Shown: positions 7,818 to 15,525, counted from the stretch's first letter. The stretch: DNA of 64,000 nucleotides from Pseudomonas sp. Q11 (GCF_024494355.1 NZ_JAKNQY010000010.1:62001-126000); one strand, 5' to 3'. Numbers and translations are program-made. Notes: generated by a model not told the origin, from the letters alone.

Positions 7818-9116
7818 TTGAGGAAACCAGAACAACCACTTCAAGAAACCTCCTACATCGCGCCCCTCTCTTCCCGCGTTAGCGTCTGTCCTGCATTTTT
7901 TCCGGACGAGACTCACTACGTGGCGACACGCAAAAAAGACATCCCCCAGGTCCGAAACCCGCCCAGCGGCGATGGGCATCACGTCACTTATCGGGACATG
8001 ACCGCCAGCGAACTGGCCGAGCGCGAAACCCGGCAGCGGGCTTATGAAGCCATGCTTGCCCGGCAAGCTGCCCATGAACAAGCGCGCTGGACCGCGGTGG
8101 ATAACAAGCCGTTGTCCACCGCTACCGGATGCGTGTTTGCCAAGAGCTGCAAGCTCCCTAACGGCATCATCGATTACAGCAACCCCAGCGGCTACGTGCC
8201 GGCAGATCTGGTCAAGCAGTACGGCGATCTCATGTGGCTCGGCGGCCGGAGCGCCGACCCGTCCGGCGCGATCCCCCTCGAGCGGATCGGCGCTGGCGCG
8301 GTTCCCGTTACCTTGGGCAGGCTCGCGCTGGGCGGTTCGGCAACTTCCGCGGCTGCCGCTGCCGGCGGCACAGTCGGTGCCGCCCTGCTGACCGGGATCG
8401 TCGCCCTGCTCTGGCCGTCCAATCTGGGCGACAGCGCGCTCTACAGCGAAGACCAGCTACGCGACCTCAAGCAGGCCCGCAGTCGCATGCGCTTGAGCGT
8501 CGAGCAGCAGGCCGACGGCAGTCTCAAGGGGTATGGCTTCTATACCGGCCAGCATCCCGATTGGGAAATGGTTGATGTTGTTCAGTTCACGTCGCGAGCC
8601 GATCAGTTCATCGCCGACCTGGGTGATGGCATCGAACTGATTTGGACGCCGGCTACCAATCCGGCTGACACCCTTGGCATTCCCGCTCTGGAAGCCGCGC
8701 CCCAGGCACCGCCTATTTGGATCTACCCGCCGACGCCGATGGCCGACAGCATCATCGTCGACCCGATCTATCCGCCGGAGTACAGGGATTTCATTCTGGT
8801 GTTTCCGGCGGATTCGGGGGTTCGGCCGGTTTATGTGGTTTTGAGTGTTCCGGGGGATCATAAGTACTACGAAACTCCAAAACTGCTACCGGCCTTCCCC
8901 GATGCCGTCAAGGTAAAATCAAAGTCCTCCGTACAAGGCGGGGGCAAAAAAAGAAGACGTTGGGTCGATCGGAAGGGTCGTATTTATGAATGGGACTCCA
9001 AAAGTAATGCCGTAGAAAAGTACGACAAGCTAGGAAGCCATTTGGGCGAATACGACCACTTAACAGGTCGCCAAACAAAACCTGCCAAACCCGGCAGAAC
9101 AACCCCACGACAATAA
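7818..9116 (+). CDS. S-type pyocin / colicin E3-like 16S rRNase bacteriocin
   Basis: 432 residues. A short N-terminal segment contains DGHHVTYRDMTASELAER. The S-type pyocin domain follows (CVFAKSCKLPNGI, GYVPADLVKQYGDLMWLGGR, then an Ala/Gly-rich stretch ~170-195). The last ~65 residues form a colicin E3/pyocin S6-type rRNase domain, from GGGKKRRRW through RIYEWDSKSNAVEKYD and HLGEYDHLTGRQTKP. E3 cleaves 16S rRNA at the decoding site. The Asp and Glu of the E3 triad are kept (WD, VE), but the position of catalytic His513 is Ser here. No other start precedes the TTG at 7818 in frame; a GTG at 7920 is an alternative. The protein is short for a pyocin, with no long receptor-binding domain. Two E3-type immunity genes follow. 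Confidence 0.88.
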   Translation: MRKPEQPLQETSYIAPLSSRVSVCPAFFPDETHYVATRKKDIPQVRNPPSGDGHHVTYRDMTASELAERETRQRAYEAMLARQAAHEQARWTAVDNKPLSTATGCVFAKSCKLPNGIIDYSNPSGYVPADLVKQYGDLMWLGGRSADPSGAIPLERIGAGAVPVTLGRLALGGSATSAAAAAGGTVGAALLTGIVALLWPSNLGDSALYSEDQLRDLKQARSRMRLSVEQQADGSLKGYGFYTGQHPDWEMVDVVQFTSRADQFIADLGDGIELIWTPATNPADTLGIPALEAAPQAPPIWIYPPTPMADSIIVDPIYPPEYRDFILVFPADSGVRPVYVVLSVPGDHKYYETPKLLPAFPDAVKVKSKSSVQGGGKKRRRWVDRKGRIYEWDSKSNAVEKYDKLGSHLGEYDHLTGRQTKPAKPGRTTPRQ

Positions 9117-9129
9117 AAGAGGGAATACC

Positions 9130-9378
9130 ATGCCTTGCTTCTCCATAACAGGTTTTTACCCAGATGACAAAAAGGACGATTCATTACAGTTTGAGATTTA
9201 TATAGAGGACACCGAACAAAAAGAAGCGCTGGCGCAAATAACTGAAGCTAAACCCTTCAACGAAATTGAACCAGGAGAACTGGAGATAACAGAAGAACAG
9301 CTCAGCAAAATAGAAAAAATTCTAGATATAAAATTTCCTGACGGGCTGGAGTATTACATTGGAACTTGCGCCGACTAG
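9130..9378 (+). CDS. Small bacteriocin-associated protein (82 aa), intact copy
   Basis: 82 acidic residues beginning MPCFSITGFYPDDKKDD, with a helical ITEEQLSKIEKILDIKFPD near the end. It starts 13 bp after the bacteriocin stop (GAGGGAATACC before the ATG) and precedes the E3-type immunity gene, so it belongs to the bacteriocin operon. It may be a DUF7683-type accessory protein (tentative). A near-identical but frameshifted copy follows at 10043. Its role could be a second immunity factor or a scaffold; nothing in the sequence decides. Confidence 0.65.
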   Translation: MPCFSITGFYPDDKKDDSLQFEIYIEDTEQKEALAQITEAKPFNEIEPGELEITEEQLSKIEKILDIKFPDGLEYYIGTCAD

Positions 9379-9407
9379 CCCTCAACAGAAACAGGGAGCA
9401 AAACCGA

Positions 9408-9662
9408 ATGGGACTAAAATTAAGACTTGATTGGTACGACAAAAAAACCGAGCTGGGTGAAGGCAAGGAATATTCGAACGACATGGGAGATGATGTATCG
9501 GTAATCTCGGCGTTAAATCTGGAAAGCGAACCAGAAATTTATGACGGGGGCTTTGATGTGCGCGCCGAATGGATATCTATCATCCAGCCCTTCTTCGGGC
9601 ATTCAATCGACCCAGAAAAATTCGATTATCAAATTTCATTTCGGTACCGAGATAATTGGTAA
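9408..9662 (+). CDS. Colicin E3/cloacin-type immunity protein, copy 1
   Basis: 84 residues with the pattern of ImmE3: MGLKLRLDWYDKKTE, EYSNDMGDD, a GGFDV block, and a QISFRYRDNW C-terminus. ImmE3 binds the rRNase domain and blocks access to the ribosome. The acidic surface (many Asp/Glu) fits a basic rRNase partner. The ATG at 9408 is preceded by an AGGGAG at 9393-9398. Its nearness to the bacteriocin makes it the likely cognate immunity protein. A related second copy is at 10329. Confidence 0.9.
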   Translation: MGLKLRLDWYDKKTELGEGKEYSNDMGDDVSVISALNLESEPEIYDGGFDVRAEWISIIQPFFGHSIDPEKFDYQISFRYRDNW

Positions 9663-9787
9663 AAAACAACTAGTCACCTCCCATAAAAACGTTTGTACAT
9701 GGCGACGACGTAAAGCGTTGAAGATGAGAGGATCTTAAAGTCGAGTTTTATTAATGAACTCACGACACGGCACTCTAGGATAGGACC

Positions 9788-10012
9788 TTGAAATATAGAA
9801 TAATGGGCGTAATAGACGGTGACGACTTTGCCTCATACGAAAACACGCTCGGCATCGACACTCAGGCTCTAGCAAAAACAATGAACTGGACCAAAGAAGA
9901 AAGCCATTTCTACGACTACGCATTGAACACATCTCAAATTGAAGCATTGGAAGACGCGTATTCAATAGACTTACCGCGAAACCTGTTGCTTTATTTAACC
10001 AGCAGCAACTAA
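9788..10012 (+). CDS. Small acidic protein in the immunity cluster (74 aa)
   Basis: 74 residues from a TTG start with AGGA upstream; an ATG at 9803 is an alternative. The C-terminal half (NTSQIEALEDAYSIDLPRNLL) resembles in pattern the ITEEQLSKIEKILDIKFPDGL segment of its 82-residue neighbour, so it may be a distant relative of that family. It stands between the two immunity modules on the same strand, so it is probably an orphan immunity or immunity-associated gene. No signal peptide or membrane segment. Confidence 0.5.
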   Translation: MKYRIMGVIDGDDFASYENTLGIDTQALAKTMNWTKEESHFYDYALNTSQIEALEDAYSIDLPRNLLLYLTSSN

Positions 10013-10042
10013 TTGACAAAAAACATCAATAAGAAAAATACC

Positions 10043-10315
10043 GTGCGTTACTTTTCAATAACAGGCTTCTATCCAGACGACAAGAAAGACGACTCACTGC
10101 AATTCGAGACTCGCATAAAAAACGCCGAGCAACACGAAGCGCTAGCCCAGATAACTGAAGCAAAACCATTCAACGCTGTTGAACCAGGAGAGCCTCAGAT
10201 AACAGAAGAGCAACTCAAAAAAATAGAAAAAACTCCCAATATGAAATTCCCTGCCGACTGGAATATTTCATCGAGACTCGCGCCTACTAACCCTCAACAA
10301 AAACCAGATCAATAG
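10043..10315 (+). pseudogene. Second copy of the 82-aa bacteriocin-associated gene, frameshifted
   Basis: From the GTG at 10043 the product (RYFSITGFYPDDKKDD, later EEQLKKIEKTPNMKFP) matches the intact copy at 9130 closely until KFP. The intact gene reads KFPDGLEYYIGTCAD; this copy reads on as ADWNISSRLAPTNP. One base is missing around 10257 (CCTGCCGACTGG here against CCTGACGGGCTGG). Restoring it gives LEYFIETRAY and a stop at 10288-10290, matching the intact copy. The tail is thus altered, and the gene is probably decaying, though a functional variant cannot be excluded. Confidence 0.75.
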
Positions 10316-10328
10316 CTGAACGAGTAAA

Positions 10329-10583
10329 ATGGGACTAAAACTAAGACTTGAATGGTATAACAAGCAAACCGAATCCTACGAGGGAGAAGAGTACTCCGAA
10401 GACTTGGGTGACGACGGCTCTGTCATTGAAGCCCTAGGAATTCCAGTCAAAAACAATATAAACAACGGAGGGTTTGATGTTCCCCATGGATGGGTAACAA
10501 CCCTCCAACCTTACTTTCAGCATTCAATTGATTGGCCCACCTACATCTATCAGGTCTCCTTCGACTATCGAGACATCTGGTAG
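10329..10583 (+). CDS. Colicin E3/cloacin-type immunity protein, copy 2
   Basis: 84 residues ([46 protein letters not shown]), clearly the ImmE3 family and by eye closer to classic ImmE3 than copy 1. It follows the frameshifted 82-aa copy with the same spacing as in the first module, so the two-gene module was duplicated. Divergence from copy 1 at several loop positions suggests specificity for a different E3-type toxin. It would act as orphan immunity against competitors (inference). Confidence 0.88.
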   Translation: MGLKLRLEWYNKQTESYEGEEYSEDLGDDGSVIEALGIPVKNNINNGGFDVPHGWVTTLQPYFQHSIDWPTYIYQVSFDYRDIW

Positions 10584-10620
10584 CCACGGAGCGAGTGCTC
10601 AATAAAAGAGGAATGCAAAT

Positions 10621-10854
10621 TCACGCCATATACCGGGCCCGGCTAAAAAACAGTGCCGCTCCGATGCCAATAGCACTGGTTGAGGCGATACCCAGATCAA
10701 AACCCGAGATGAAAGACGGCAGTGTAAAAATGCTCGCAAACCCCAGGGCAACCAGGGCGATGCCTAGCCATTTCCTGAGGCCGTAGGATTTCATATAGAA
10801 AAACAACAGCAGGAACACTGCGTATGCCAAGGCGTAAAGGCCAAATTCATTCAT
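10621..10854 (-). CDS. Small membrane protein (77 aa)
   Basis: Two to three hydrophobic segments fill most of the 77 residues (LYALAYAVFLLLFFY at 6-20, WLGIALVALGFASIFTLPSF in the middle, then IGIGAALFF). No family recognised. Its start overlaps the end of the 167-aa gene by 8 bp on the same strand, so the two are translationally coupled. The gene end faces the immunity cluster convergently, about 37 bp away. Confidence 0.6.
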   Translation of the reverse strand: MNEFGLYALAYAVFLLLFFYMKSYGLRKWLGIALVALGFASIFTLPSFISGFDLGIASTSAIGIGAALFFSRARYMA

Positions 10855-11350
10855 AGTCTTCGCCGCCTTGAGCCTTGATGATCATAGAGGAAGTGGAGTG
10901 TTGCGGACCTATGCCACCGCTGACCTGTGCATCCAAGCTTACGATGACATCACCGGCGTGATAGGTAGGCAATTTGCCCAACGTGAACTCGCGGACAGCC
11001 CATCCCACAGGGATGACCGCACCGGGCATGAACTTGCCGGCCGCTGCGGCGAAAACCCCGCTGGTGAGGTTGGCGATACTCATTCGTTGGGTGTTGAGTA
11101 AGTCACCCTGCTGCCGGGTCAAGGGTTGGGAAATCCCGACCATCATTTGGCAGGGTAAATCCTTGGCGAGCATTTTGTCGTAGAGCTCCACCACCCGGTT
11201 GCTCACTTCATAGTGGGCGACCTTCGCTTCACCAAAATGCAGTGTTCTGAGACTACCCCGTTCATCGGCTGACAGGGTGAAGCGCGATACGCTGAAGATA
11301 ATTCCATGGCTGCCAGAAAACTGTCCGTTTTCAAACTTCAATGCTCGCAT
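10847..11350 (-). CDS. Hypothetical protein (167 aa) with central Gly/Ala-rich hydrophobic stretch
   Basis: Not recognised. The N-terminus (FSVSRFTLSADERGSLRTLH) is soluble and beta-like. A middle segment (ANLTSGVFAAAAGKFMPGAV) is hydrophobic, and the end is polar. There is no signal peptide. It is coupled to the small membrane protein gene that follows, and the pair is probably an envelope or regulatory unit. It lies on the minus strand in the segment bounded by the DUF6124 repeats. Confidence 0.6.
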   Translation of the reverse strand: MRALKFENGQFSGSHGIIFSVSRFTLSADERGSLRTLHFGEAKVAHYEVSNRVVELYDKMLAKDLPCQMMVGISQPLTRQQGDLLNTQRMSIANLTSGVFAAAAGKFMPGAVIPVGWAVREFTLGKLPTYHAGDVIVSLDAQVSGGIGPQHSTSSMIIKAQGGEDYE

Positions 11351-11520
11351 CCTTATCGAGTCTGGGAAGACGGGGAGTTTGTCTTAGCTGATGGGCGTTT
11401 CGCAAATGGTACCGACTAAGCGCCGCTGGTCAATTTGCTCAAGACAATCTTGTTCCTCCCCCACCGCCTTGATGCGCGCCTGCCCCGATGCCCCTGCAGC
11501 ACTCCGGTTTGCCTATGCTG

Positions 11521-12216
11521 TTATTGCTTCAGGTCTTCAATCAGCTTACCTACAGCCAAATCAGACACCCGGGAAAAAGCCGCACGCGCTGCTTCGGGAT
11601 CGGTGGCGTACTGCTCAGGGGTGTAAGCGAGGGTGTTGCTTTCATTGAATGCCGAAATGGTATTGAAGTTGCGCCAAACCGAGGTGCCGCTGCGTTTCAT
11701 GGAGCCGTTGACGCCAATGACTGGGTAAAGCACAGAGCTGTAGTTTTTCAGGCTAAGCCCCCACTGCATGACCATGATTTCAACGTCTGCGTCCGCGCTC
11801 TCGCCTTGCGCCACGATGGTGAACAGCCCTTCTTGCTTGATGCGCCTCTCGAAGCTTTCACGCACCAGTTTGCCCACATCGATACCGTGGGCTTGCATGT
11901 TGTTCAGAATCGCTTGGGAAATATCCGCCGTCGCGCCATCGGCCGCCTTGGTGCCCACGACCGAGCCGGCGCCCGTCAACGCGCTTGTGCCAGCGCTCGA
12001 TGCTCCGGCCAACATGCCAGTCGCTGCACCTGCTCCAGCACCCAGGCCTGCACCCCACGCCTGAGTCATGCTCGTGTATTTGAAGTTTTCTACCGCAAAG
12101 TACACGGGAAGGATCTTGATCGTTTTGATCTGGTGGCGGTCTTCGACACTCAAAGACTTGGTTACGCACCCGGAAAGCAGGACGACCGAAAGCAACGCGA
12201 GAATCAACTTTTTCAT
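11521..12216 (-). CDS. Lipoprotein of unknown function (231 aa)
   Basis: A lipobox is clear: MKKLILALLSVVLLSGCV with the lipidated Cys at residue 17. A Gly/Ala-rich segment follows (GAGLGAGAGAATGMLAGASS, ~56-75), like glycine-zipper regions of outer-membrane-associated proteins, then a soluble C-terminal domain of ~130 residues. Probably attached to a membrane and facing the periplasm. It lies 61 bp after the DUF3592-like membrane gene on the same strand and may be co-transcribed with it. Confidence 0.75.
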   Translation of the reverse strand: MKKLILALLSVVLLSGCVTKSLSVEDRHQIKTIKILPVYFAVENFKYTSMTQAWGAGLGAGAGAATGMLAGASSAGTSALTGAGSVVGTKAADGATADISQAILNNMQAHGIDVGKLVRESFERRIKQEGLFTIVAQGESADADVEIMVMQWGLSLKNYSSVLYPVIGVNGSMKRSGTSVWRNFNTISAFNESNTLAYTPEQYATDPEAARAAFSRVSDLAVGKLIEDLKQ

Positions 12217-12277
12217 GGGTGGGGAAACCGATTACCTGGATGAATGAGGGCTCTGGGCGCCATGACTGACAACCGTT

Positions 12278-12763
12278 TCAATAGAAGCGGTCTTCTTCCT
12301 TCATGCGATAAATGCGACCGAACGTTCTGAAGGAAATCCACAGGAACACCAATGTCAGCAGTACACCGCCAGTCATGACAAAAAAACCGGAGCGATAGGT
12401 GTGTAGCTCGGTGGCGATACTGCTGATTTGAGGGAACCAACGTGAGTACAGCAGCGGAACGTCTCCACCTACCTCGTACTGATCGTGTTCGTTATAGCGT
12501 TGGTCCGGGTATTCGTCTTCATGGACTTGTTGATCGCTATCGAGATATCGGTAGCGAATTATCATGCCGTTTTCATTCATCAGAATGCTTTCAAGTTGCG
12601 TCACGGTGCCTTTTACCTCGACGGCACTCCATTGAATTGCTCCATAAATGATCCCTGAGTGTTTTGCCAAGGACGCCAAAAACAGGAGTATCAAGCAGGC
12701 AACGGTCAGCAGCACTATTCGGTTATACAGATTATCTTTTTCGGCTTCGCGTGGGTAAAACAT
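12278..12763 (-). CDS. DUF3592-like membrane protein (161 aa)
   Basis: Two membrane segments (residues ~17-35, IVLLTVACLILLFLASL; and ~127-147, GFFVMTGGVLLTLVFLWISF) flank a periplasmic beta-rich domain. The motif VKGTVTQLESI followed by IIRYRYLDSDQQVHEDEY, and later VPLLYSRWFP, match the pattern of DUF3592 proteins (function unknown). The first gene of a likely two-gene unit with the lipoprotein downstream. The 235 bp upstream (12764-12998) show nothing recognisable. Confidence 0.7.
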   Translation of the reverse strand: MFYPREAEKDNLYNRIVLLTVACLILLFLASLAKHSGIIYGAIQWSAVEVKGTVTQLESILMNENGMIIRYRYLDSDQQVHEDEYPDQRYNEHDQYEVGGDVPLLYSRWFPQISSIATELHTYRSGFFVMTGGVLLTLVFLWISFRTFGRIYRMKEEDRFY

Positions 12764-12998
12764 GCTCCGGTCCTTCGGTGATTTTCTTCCGCAAACCTAT
12801 CGGCGCCCGGTCCGATAACTTAAATCTCTCCAGCACTTCCCCCCTCATTGACTGACGTTTTACCGAGGCTGGGGGACCTGCGGTTTTTTCGGGGAACCAC
12901 TCCTTCTCGACAACGCTCGCGTGGCAGCGTCAGATAAATCTACCCTCGTTGACTCGAACATCAGGGCCATGAAGAAAACACCAGTTTCCCTGGGAAAG

Positions 12999-13355
12999 CT
13001 ATCTATCTGTGCCGCCAGAAGGATCAACCAAAGTTGCTAGGTAGAACGTCACGCTACCTACGAGCAAGTCCACCAGTTCTGGATCCATGTAACGGTAATC
13101 ATCGGGAATATCCAGAACATGAAGCCGCTTGTGCTCAAGCAGCCGAGAGTACTCTGCCCGGAGACGATGCTCGTGCTTGCGCTCCATCACAAAGATGACA
13201 TCGGCCCAACGGATATCCGCTGGGCCGATAGGCTTGCGTGCGTTCGGGCTAGTGCCCGCCGAACGAGCGCCGAAACCAGGACGACGGCGCCAGATCGCTT
13301 CCGCCGTAGGGCTACGCCATTGGTTGCGGCTGCAGACGAACAGAAGGTTAGTCAC
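12999..13355 (-). CDS. Low-molecular-weight protein tyrosine phosphatase family protein
   Basis: 118 residues. The phosphatase P-loop C-X5-R-S lies at the N-terminus (FVCSRNQWRSPTAE, Cys8 and Arg14), and a DIPDDYRYMDPEL segment near residues 85-100 could supply the acid Asp. It is shorter than typical LMW-PTPs (~150), as in a small bacterial subfamily often annotated simply as phosphatase. It hydrolyses phosphotyrosine or a related phosphoester (family knowledge); the substrate is unknown. It starts inside the stop of the preceding small gene (ATGA, 13352-13355), so the two are coupled. Confidence 0.85.
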   Translation of the reverse strand: MTNLLFVCSRNQWRSPTAEAIWRRRPGFGARSAGTSPNARKPIGPADIRWADVIFVMERKHEHRLRAEYSRLLEHKRLHVLDIPDDYRYMDPELVDLLVGSVTFYLATLVDPSGGTDR

Positions 13356-13546
13356 TCTCGATCCAACAATTGGCGAGTGGTTCGGATGGGATAGCTCATG
13401 CCGAGTTGGCGTGCCCTCTGCAGTTTGTCGGCGCGGGTATATATCAGCTTCCAGTTCTTTTCTGGCCTGACGTCCTGCGGGCGAACCGCTTCGTGCCTAC
13501 CATGTTTACGGGACTTTACGCGTCTCCAGCTACGGGTTCTTTCCAT
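13352..13546 (-). CDS. Small basic protein coupled to the LMW phosphatase
   Basis: About 64 residues, very basic at the N-terminus (MERTRSWRRVKSRKHGRH), ending YPIRTTRQLLDRE. No family name, though I recall similar small genes next to this phosphatase type. The ATG at 13546 is preferred because GAGG lies 8 bp upstream; an ATG at 13552 is also in frame but sits only 2 bp from it. The charge suggests nucleic-acid binding (inference). It overlaps the phosphatase by 4 bp. Confidence 0.6.
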   Translation of the reverse strand: MERTRSWRRVKSRKHGRHEAVRPQDVRPEKNWKLIYTRADKLQRARQLGMSYPIRTTRQLLDRE

Positions 13547-13572
13547 GGTCATTTCCTCGTGAGTACCCGGTT

Positions 13573-13621
13573 CAGCAGCCGCGGTAATACGAGGTGGGAG
13601 GTATGGTAAGCATTAATCGGG
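13573..13621 (+). other. Short 16S rRNA-like stretch (530-loop region)
   Basis: CAGCAGCCGCGGTAATACG (13573-13591) is identical to the universal 16S rRNA segment around E. coli position 520-538. About 20 bases further on AAGCATTAATCGG resembles the AAGCGTTAATCGG that follows it in real 16S genes. The flanks do not continue as rRNA, so this is at most a fragment. It lies upstream of the minus-strand phosphatase pair, in a spacer that also contains IS remnants. The rest of the spacer to 13785 is unremarkable. Confidence 0.45.
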
Positions 13622-13784
13622 GAGGTGGCTAGACGCTGTAGTAGCCGCCGCACATAACGATTAGATTACGTTCTCGACTATCCCTTCTAGGTCTACCTAC
13701 GAAACCACTGCTCGTTCCGTGCGCCGGAGCCTCCTCGAACTCTGCGTAAACGTGGTCTGTCCCCCGCCCTTCTTTTTCGTTTTC

Positions 13785-14024
13785 CCGCCAGCGATCCGAA
13801 AAGTGATCTACACGACCAACGCAATCGAGGGCATCAACGCTCAGCTACGAAAGATCATCAAGACCCGCGGCCACTTCCCGACCGATGATGCGGCAACGAA
13901 ACTAATCTGGCTTGGGTTGCGCAATATTACGGCAAACTGGAGCTCAGCGGCCCACGATTGGAAGAGTGCGATGAATCAATTCGCGATTCTGTACGGAGAT
14001 CGATTTATCAGGCCGACCTGGTAA
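13785..14024 (+). pseudogene. IS256-family transposase, C-terminal remnant
   Basis: Translation gives IRKVIYTTNAIEGINAQLRK, then GHFPTDDAATKLIWLGLRNI and the end of the protein (FAILYGDRFIRPTW). This is the conserved C-terminal end of IS256/Mutator-type transposases, including the conserved Glu of NAIEG. Only ~80 of ~400 residues remain; the upstream frame to 13719 is unrelated. ACACAAAAAATCTGACAGTC near 14062-14085 may be the right inverted repeat of the element. No left end was seen. Confidence 0.85.
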
Positions 14025-14029
14025 AAGCA

Positions 14030-14050
14030 CGGCCTGCCTGGGGCAGGCCG
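14030..14050 (+). terminator. Hairpin after the IS256 remnant
   Basis: CGGCCTGCC / GGCAGGCCG, a 9-bp perfect stem with a 3-base loop, right after the transposase stop. It lacks a clear T tract, so it may be a transposon-borne stem rather than an efficient terminator. Confidence 0.5.
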
Positions 14051-14238
14051 TTACCGGCCCGCACACAAAAAATCTGACAGTCCCTTTTTCGTCGTTCTGC
14101 GCCTGTCACGCTTTACTTTCTAAAAAACCTAACCGTTTGTCGCTACTGTCAACTCTTACAGTTACCGTCTAAACAATACAGACGCTATAAAATACTGGCA
14201 GTACAGGTTTCTTCATTCCGACATGGAAGGTAAATAGT

Positions 14239-14499
14239 ATGTCCAACATTCGAATCACTAGCATCGTCAGCAACGCCAGTCTTCAGTTCACTTTGACCGG
14301 GATCGGCGCGCTTCCAAATAGTCAAGTTTCCATAGAACACGCAAACTCCAGTCATCGATATGGCCATCTCACAGCAGACCCATACGGTAACTTTCAAGGG
14401 ACATTATCCACGCCTAACGGCGGGCGACATGATGTGACCGCAAGGGATCCACTCGACGGTGGCTACAGTCAGTACGCCCCTGTAGATGTTCACCCATAA
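14239..14499 (+). CDS. Small beta-rich protein (86 aa), unknown
   Basis: 86 residues (MSNIRITSIVSNASLQFTLT at the start), with alternating polar and hydrophobic residues and many Gly/Asn, suggesting a small Ig-like beta fold. No signal peptide. AAGG lies 8 bp before the ATG, and a strong hairpin (14530-14556) follows the stop, so it appears to be an autonomous gene. Moderately AT-rich; located between two IS remnants, so probably acquired. Function unknown. Confidence 0.6.
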   Translation: MSNIRITSIVSNASLQFTLTGIGALPNSQVSIEHANSSHRYGHLTADPYGNFQGTLSTPNGGRHDVTARDPLDGGYSQYAPVDVHP

Positions 14500-14529
14500 A
14501 TATATATGACAATTTGGGATCTGTTATAA

Positions 14530-14556
14530 GCAATGCCCCTAACAATGGGGCATTGC
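14530..14556 (+). terminator. Terminator of the 86-aa gene
   Basis: GCAATGCCCC / GGGGCATTGC, a perfect 10-bp stem with a 7-base loop, followed by GCTGTTT. 30 bp after the stop codon of the 86-aa gene. Confidence 0.65.
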
Positions 14557-14675
14557 GCTGTTTGCCAGATAGAGTTGTAAACTTCTTCAACAACCCCGAA
14601 ACGCACCTAAGGAATTTCTGAAAAGACTTCCTAACTTGCAAAATCTCCAGACACCAGCCGCCGAGCTTTTCGATG

Positions 14676-14735
14676 ATGAAACAGATGACCTTCGCCGACG
14701 CCCAGCATGCCGGCAAGCGCAAGCAGACCCGCAAG
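14676..14735 (+). pseudogene. IS5-family transposase, N-terminal remnant
   Basis: The 20 codons from 14676 read MKQMTFADAQHAGKRKQTRK, the familiar start of IS5-group transposases in pseudomonads (usually followed by a Glu-Leu-Phe-Leu stretch). Here the match stops after TRK and the frame ends shortly after. The preceding ~75 bp, including GCCGAGCTTTTCGATGATG, resemble the leader of such elements. So a short left end of an IS5 element survives. Confidence 0.7.
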
Positions 14736-14763
14736 CAAATAAAGGAGACTGGTTTATTTTTTT

Positions 14764-14790
14764 AAAAAGGCCTTGTTAGGCAAGACCTTT
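14764..14790 (-). terminator. Terminator of DUF6124 copy 2
   Basis: On the minus strand AAAGGTCTTG, loop CCTAA, CAAGGCCTTT (one G-T pair) is followed by TTTAAAAAAA. It lies 26 bp beyond the stop codon of the minus-strand DUF6124 gene. Confidence 0.55.
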
Positions 14791-14815
14791 TCCCTGTGTA
14801 GTGGCAGCTGAACTG

Positions 14816-15175
14816 CTACCTCATCTCAACAATATCCAAAGCCCGATTCGCCAACAGCTCACTCACCTCAATCACCTGCAAAATCCCCATCGCAACCCGC
14901 CGCCGCGATCCATCCAGATCAAACGCCAAATCACTGATCATGGCATTCGCCGAAGCCAGATTCTCACTGAGGCTCGCAAGCAAACACTCAGAATCCACAC
15001 CCGGATCAATCCGTAAAATGGAATCGGACTTATCAGACGTTTCGCTCTTAGGCTTGGGCTTCAGATAAAAATCCAACGCTCGCGTAGCAGCGTCATCGAT
15101 TTTCTTGTTGCGGGCGGACTGGGCGCGGGACGTAGGTTCGTCTGCCGCAGGAGGATTCGGAGTAACTTTTGCCAT
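14816..15175 (-). CDS. DUF6124 family protein, copy 2
   Basis: 119 residues from the ATG at 15175 (MAKVTPNPPAADEPTS). A start 30 bp upstream (15205) is open but absent from copy 1, so I prefer 15175. The same length and nearly the same sequence as copy 1 (7065-7424); differences are mainly conservative (for example YYL to FYL and EVR to EMR at the end). Function unknown. Both copies point leftward and carry the same upstream DNA. Confidence 0.8.
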   Translation of the reverse strand: MAKVTPNPPAADEPTSRAQSARNKKIDDAATRALDFYLKPKPKSETSDKSDSILRIDPGVDSECLLASLSENLASANAMISDLAFDLDGSRRRVAMGILQVIEVSELLANRALDIVEMR

Positions 15176-15525
15176 CGTCTTGCTTCCTGTAATTGAAGCC
15201 ATCACCCGCTCGCTGCTAAACGATGGGAGGCAGCTGTACGCAGGTTAGCAGACCGGGGAAACAAGAAACCGGCGCGTCCGGGAACGCCCTGCGCACAGCC
15301 ACCATCAAGTGCAGGATGGGAATCCCGACTGGATAACGCCTTGCACAACCTGTTTCACCGCGAGCTGCTAAACCCGATCACTGATGAGCAGTGACAGGTC
15401 CAAACTACCGACGCAACCCCAGGCGAACAAGCCGGCGGATTCTGGCGTAGTTGTAGGCAAAGGCGCAAGGCGAGGTCGGCTGGCGAGTTGCGGGCGCCCA
15501 ATGACTGACAGCCAGATCTGACGCT
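14819..15525. repeat. Long direct repeat, right copy
   Basis: Matches 7068-7775 in the same orientation through the DUF6124 gene and some 350 bp of upstream sequence, ending near AGATCTGACGCT. The rest of the spacer to the TonB receptor gene (15526-15602) is unremarkable. The two copies bracket the bacteriocin segment. Confidence 0.85.

Noticed and set aside
13719..14024. Complete transposase gene
   Set aside because: Only the last ~80 residues match IS256 transposases, so it is a remnant.
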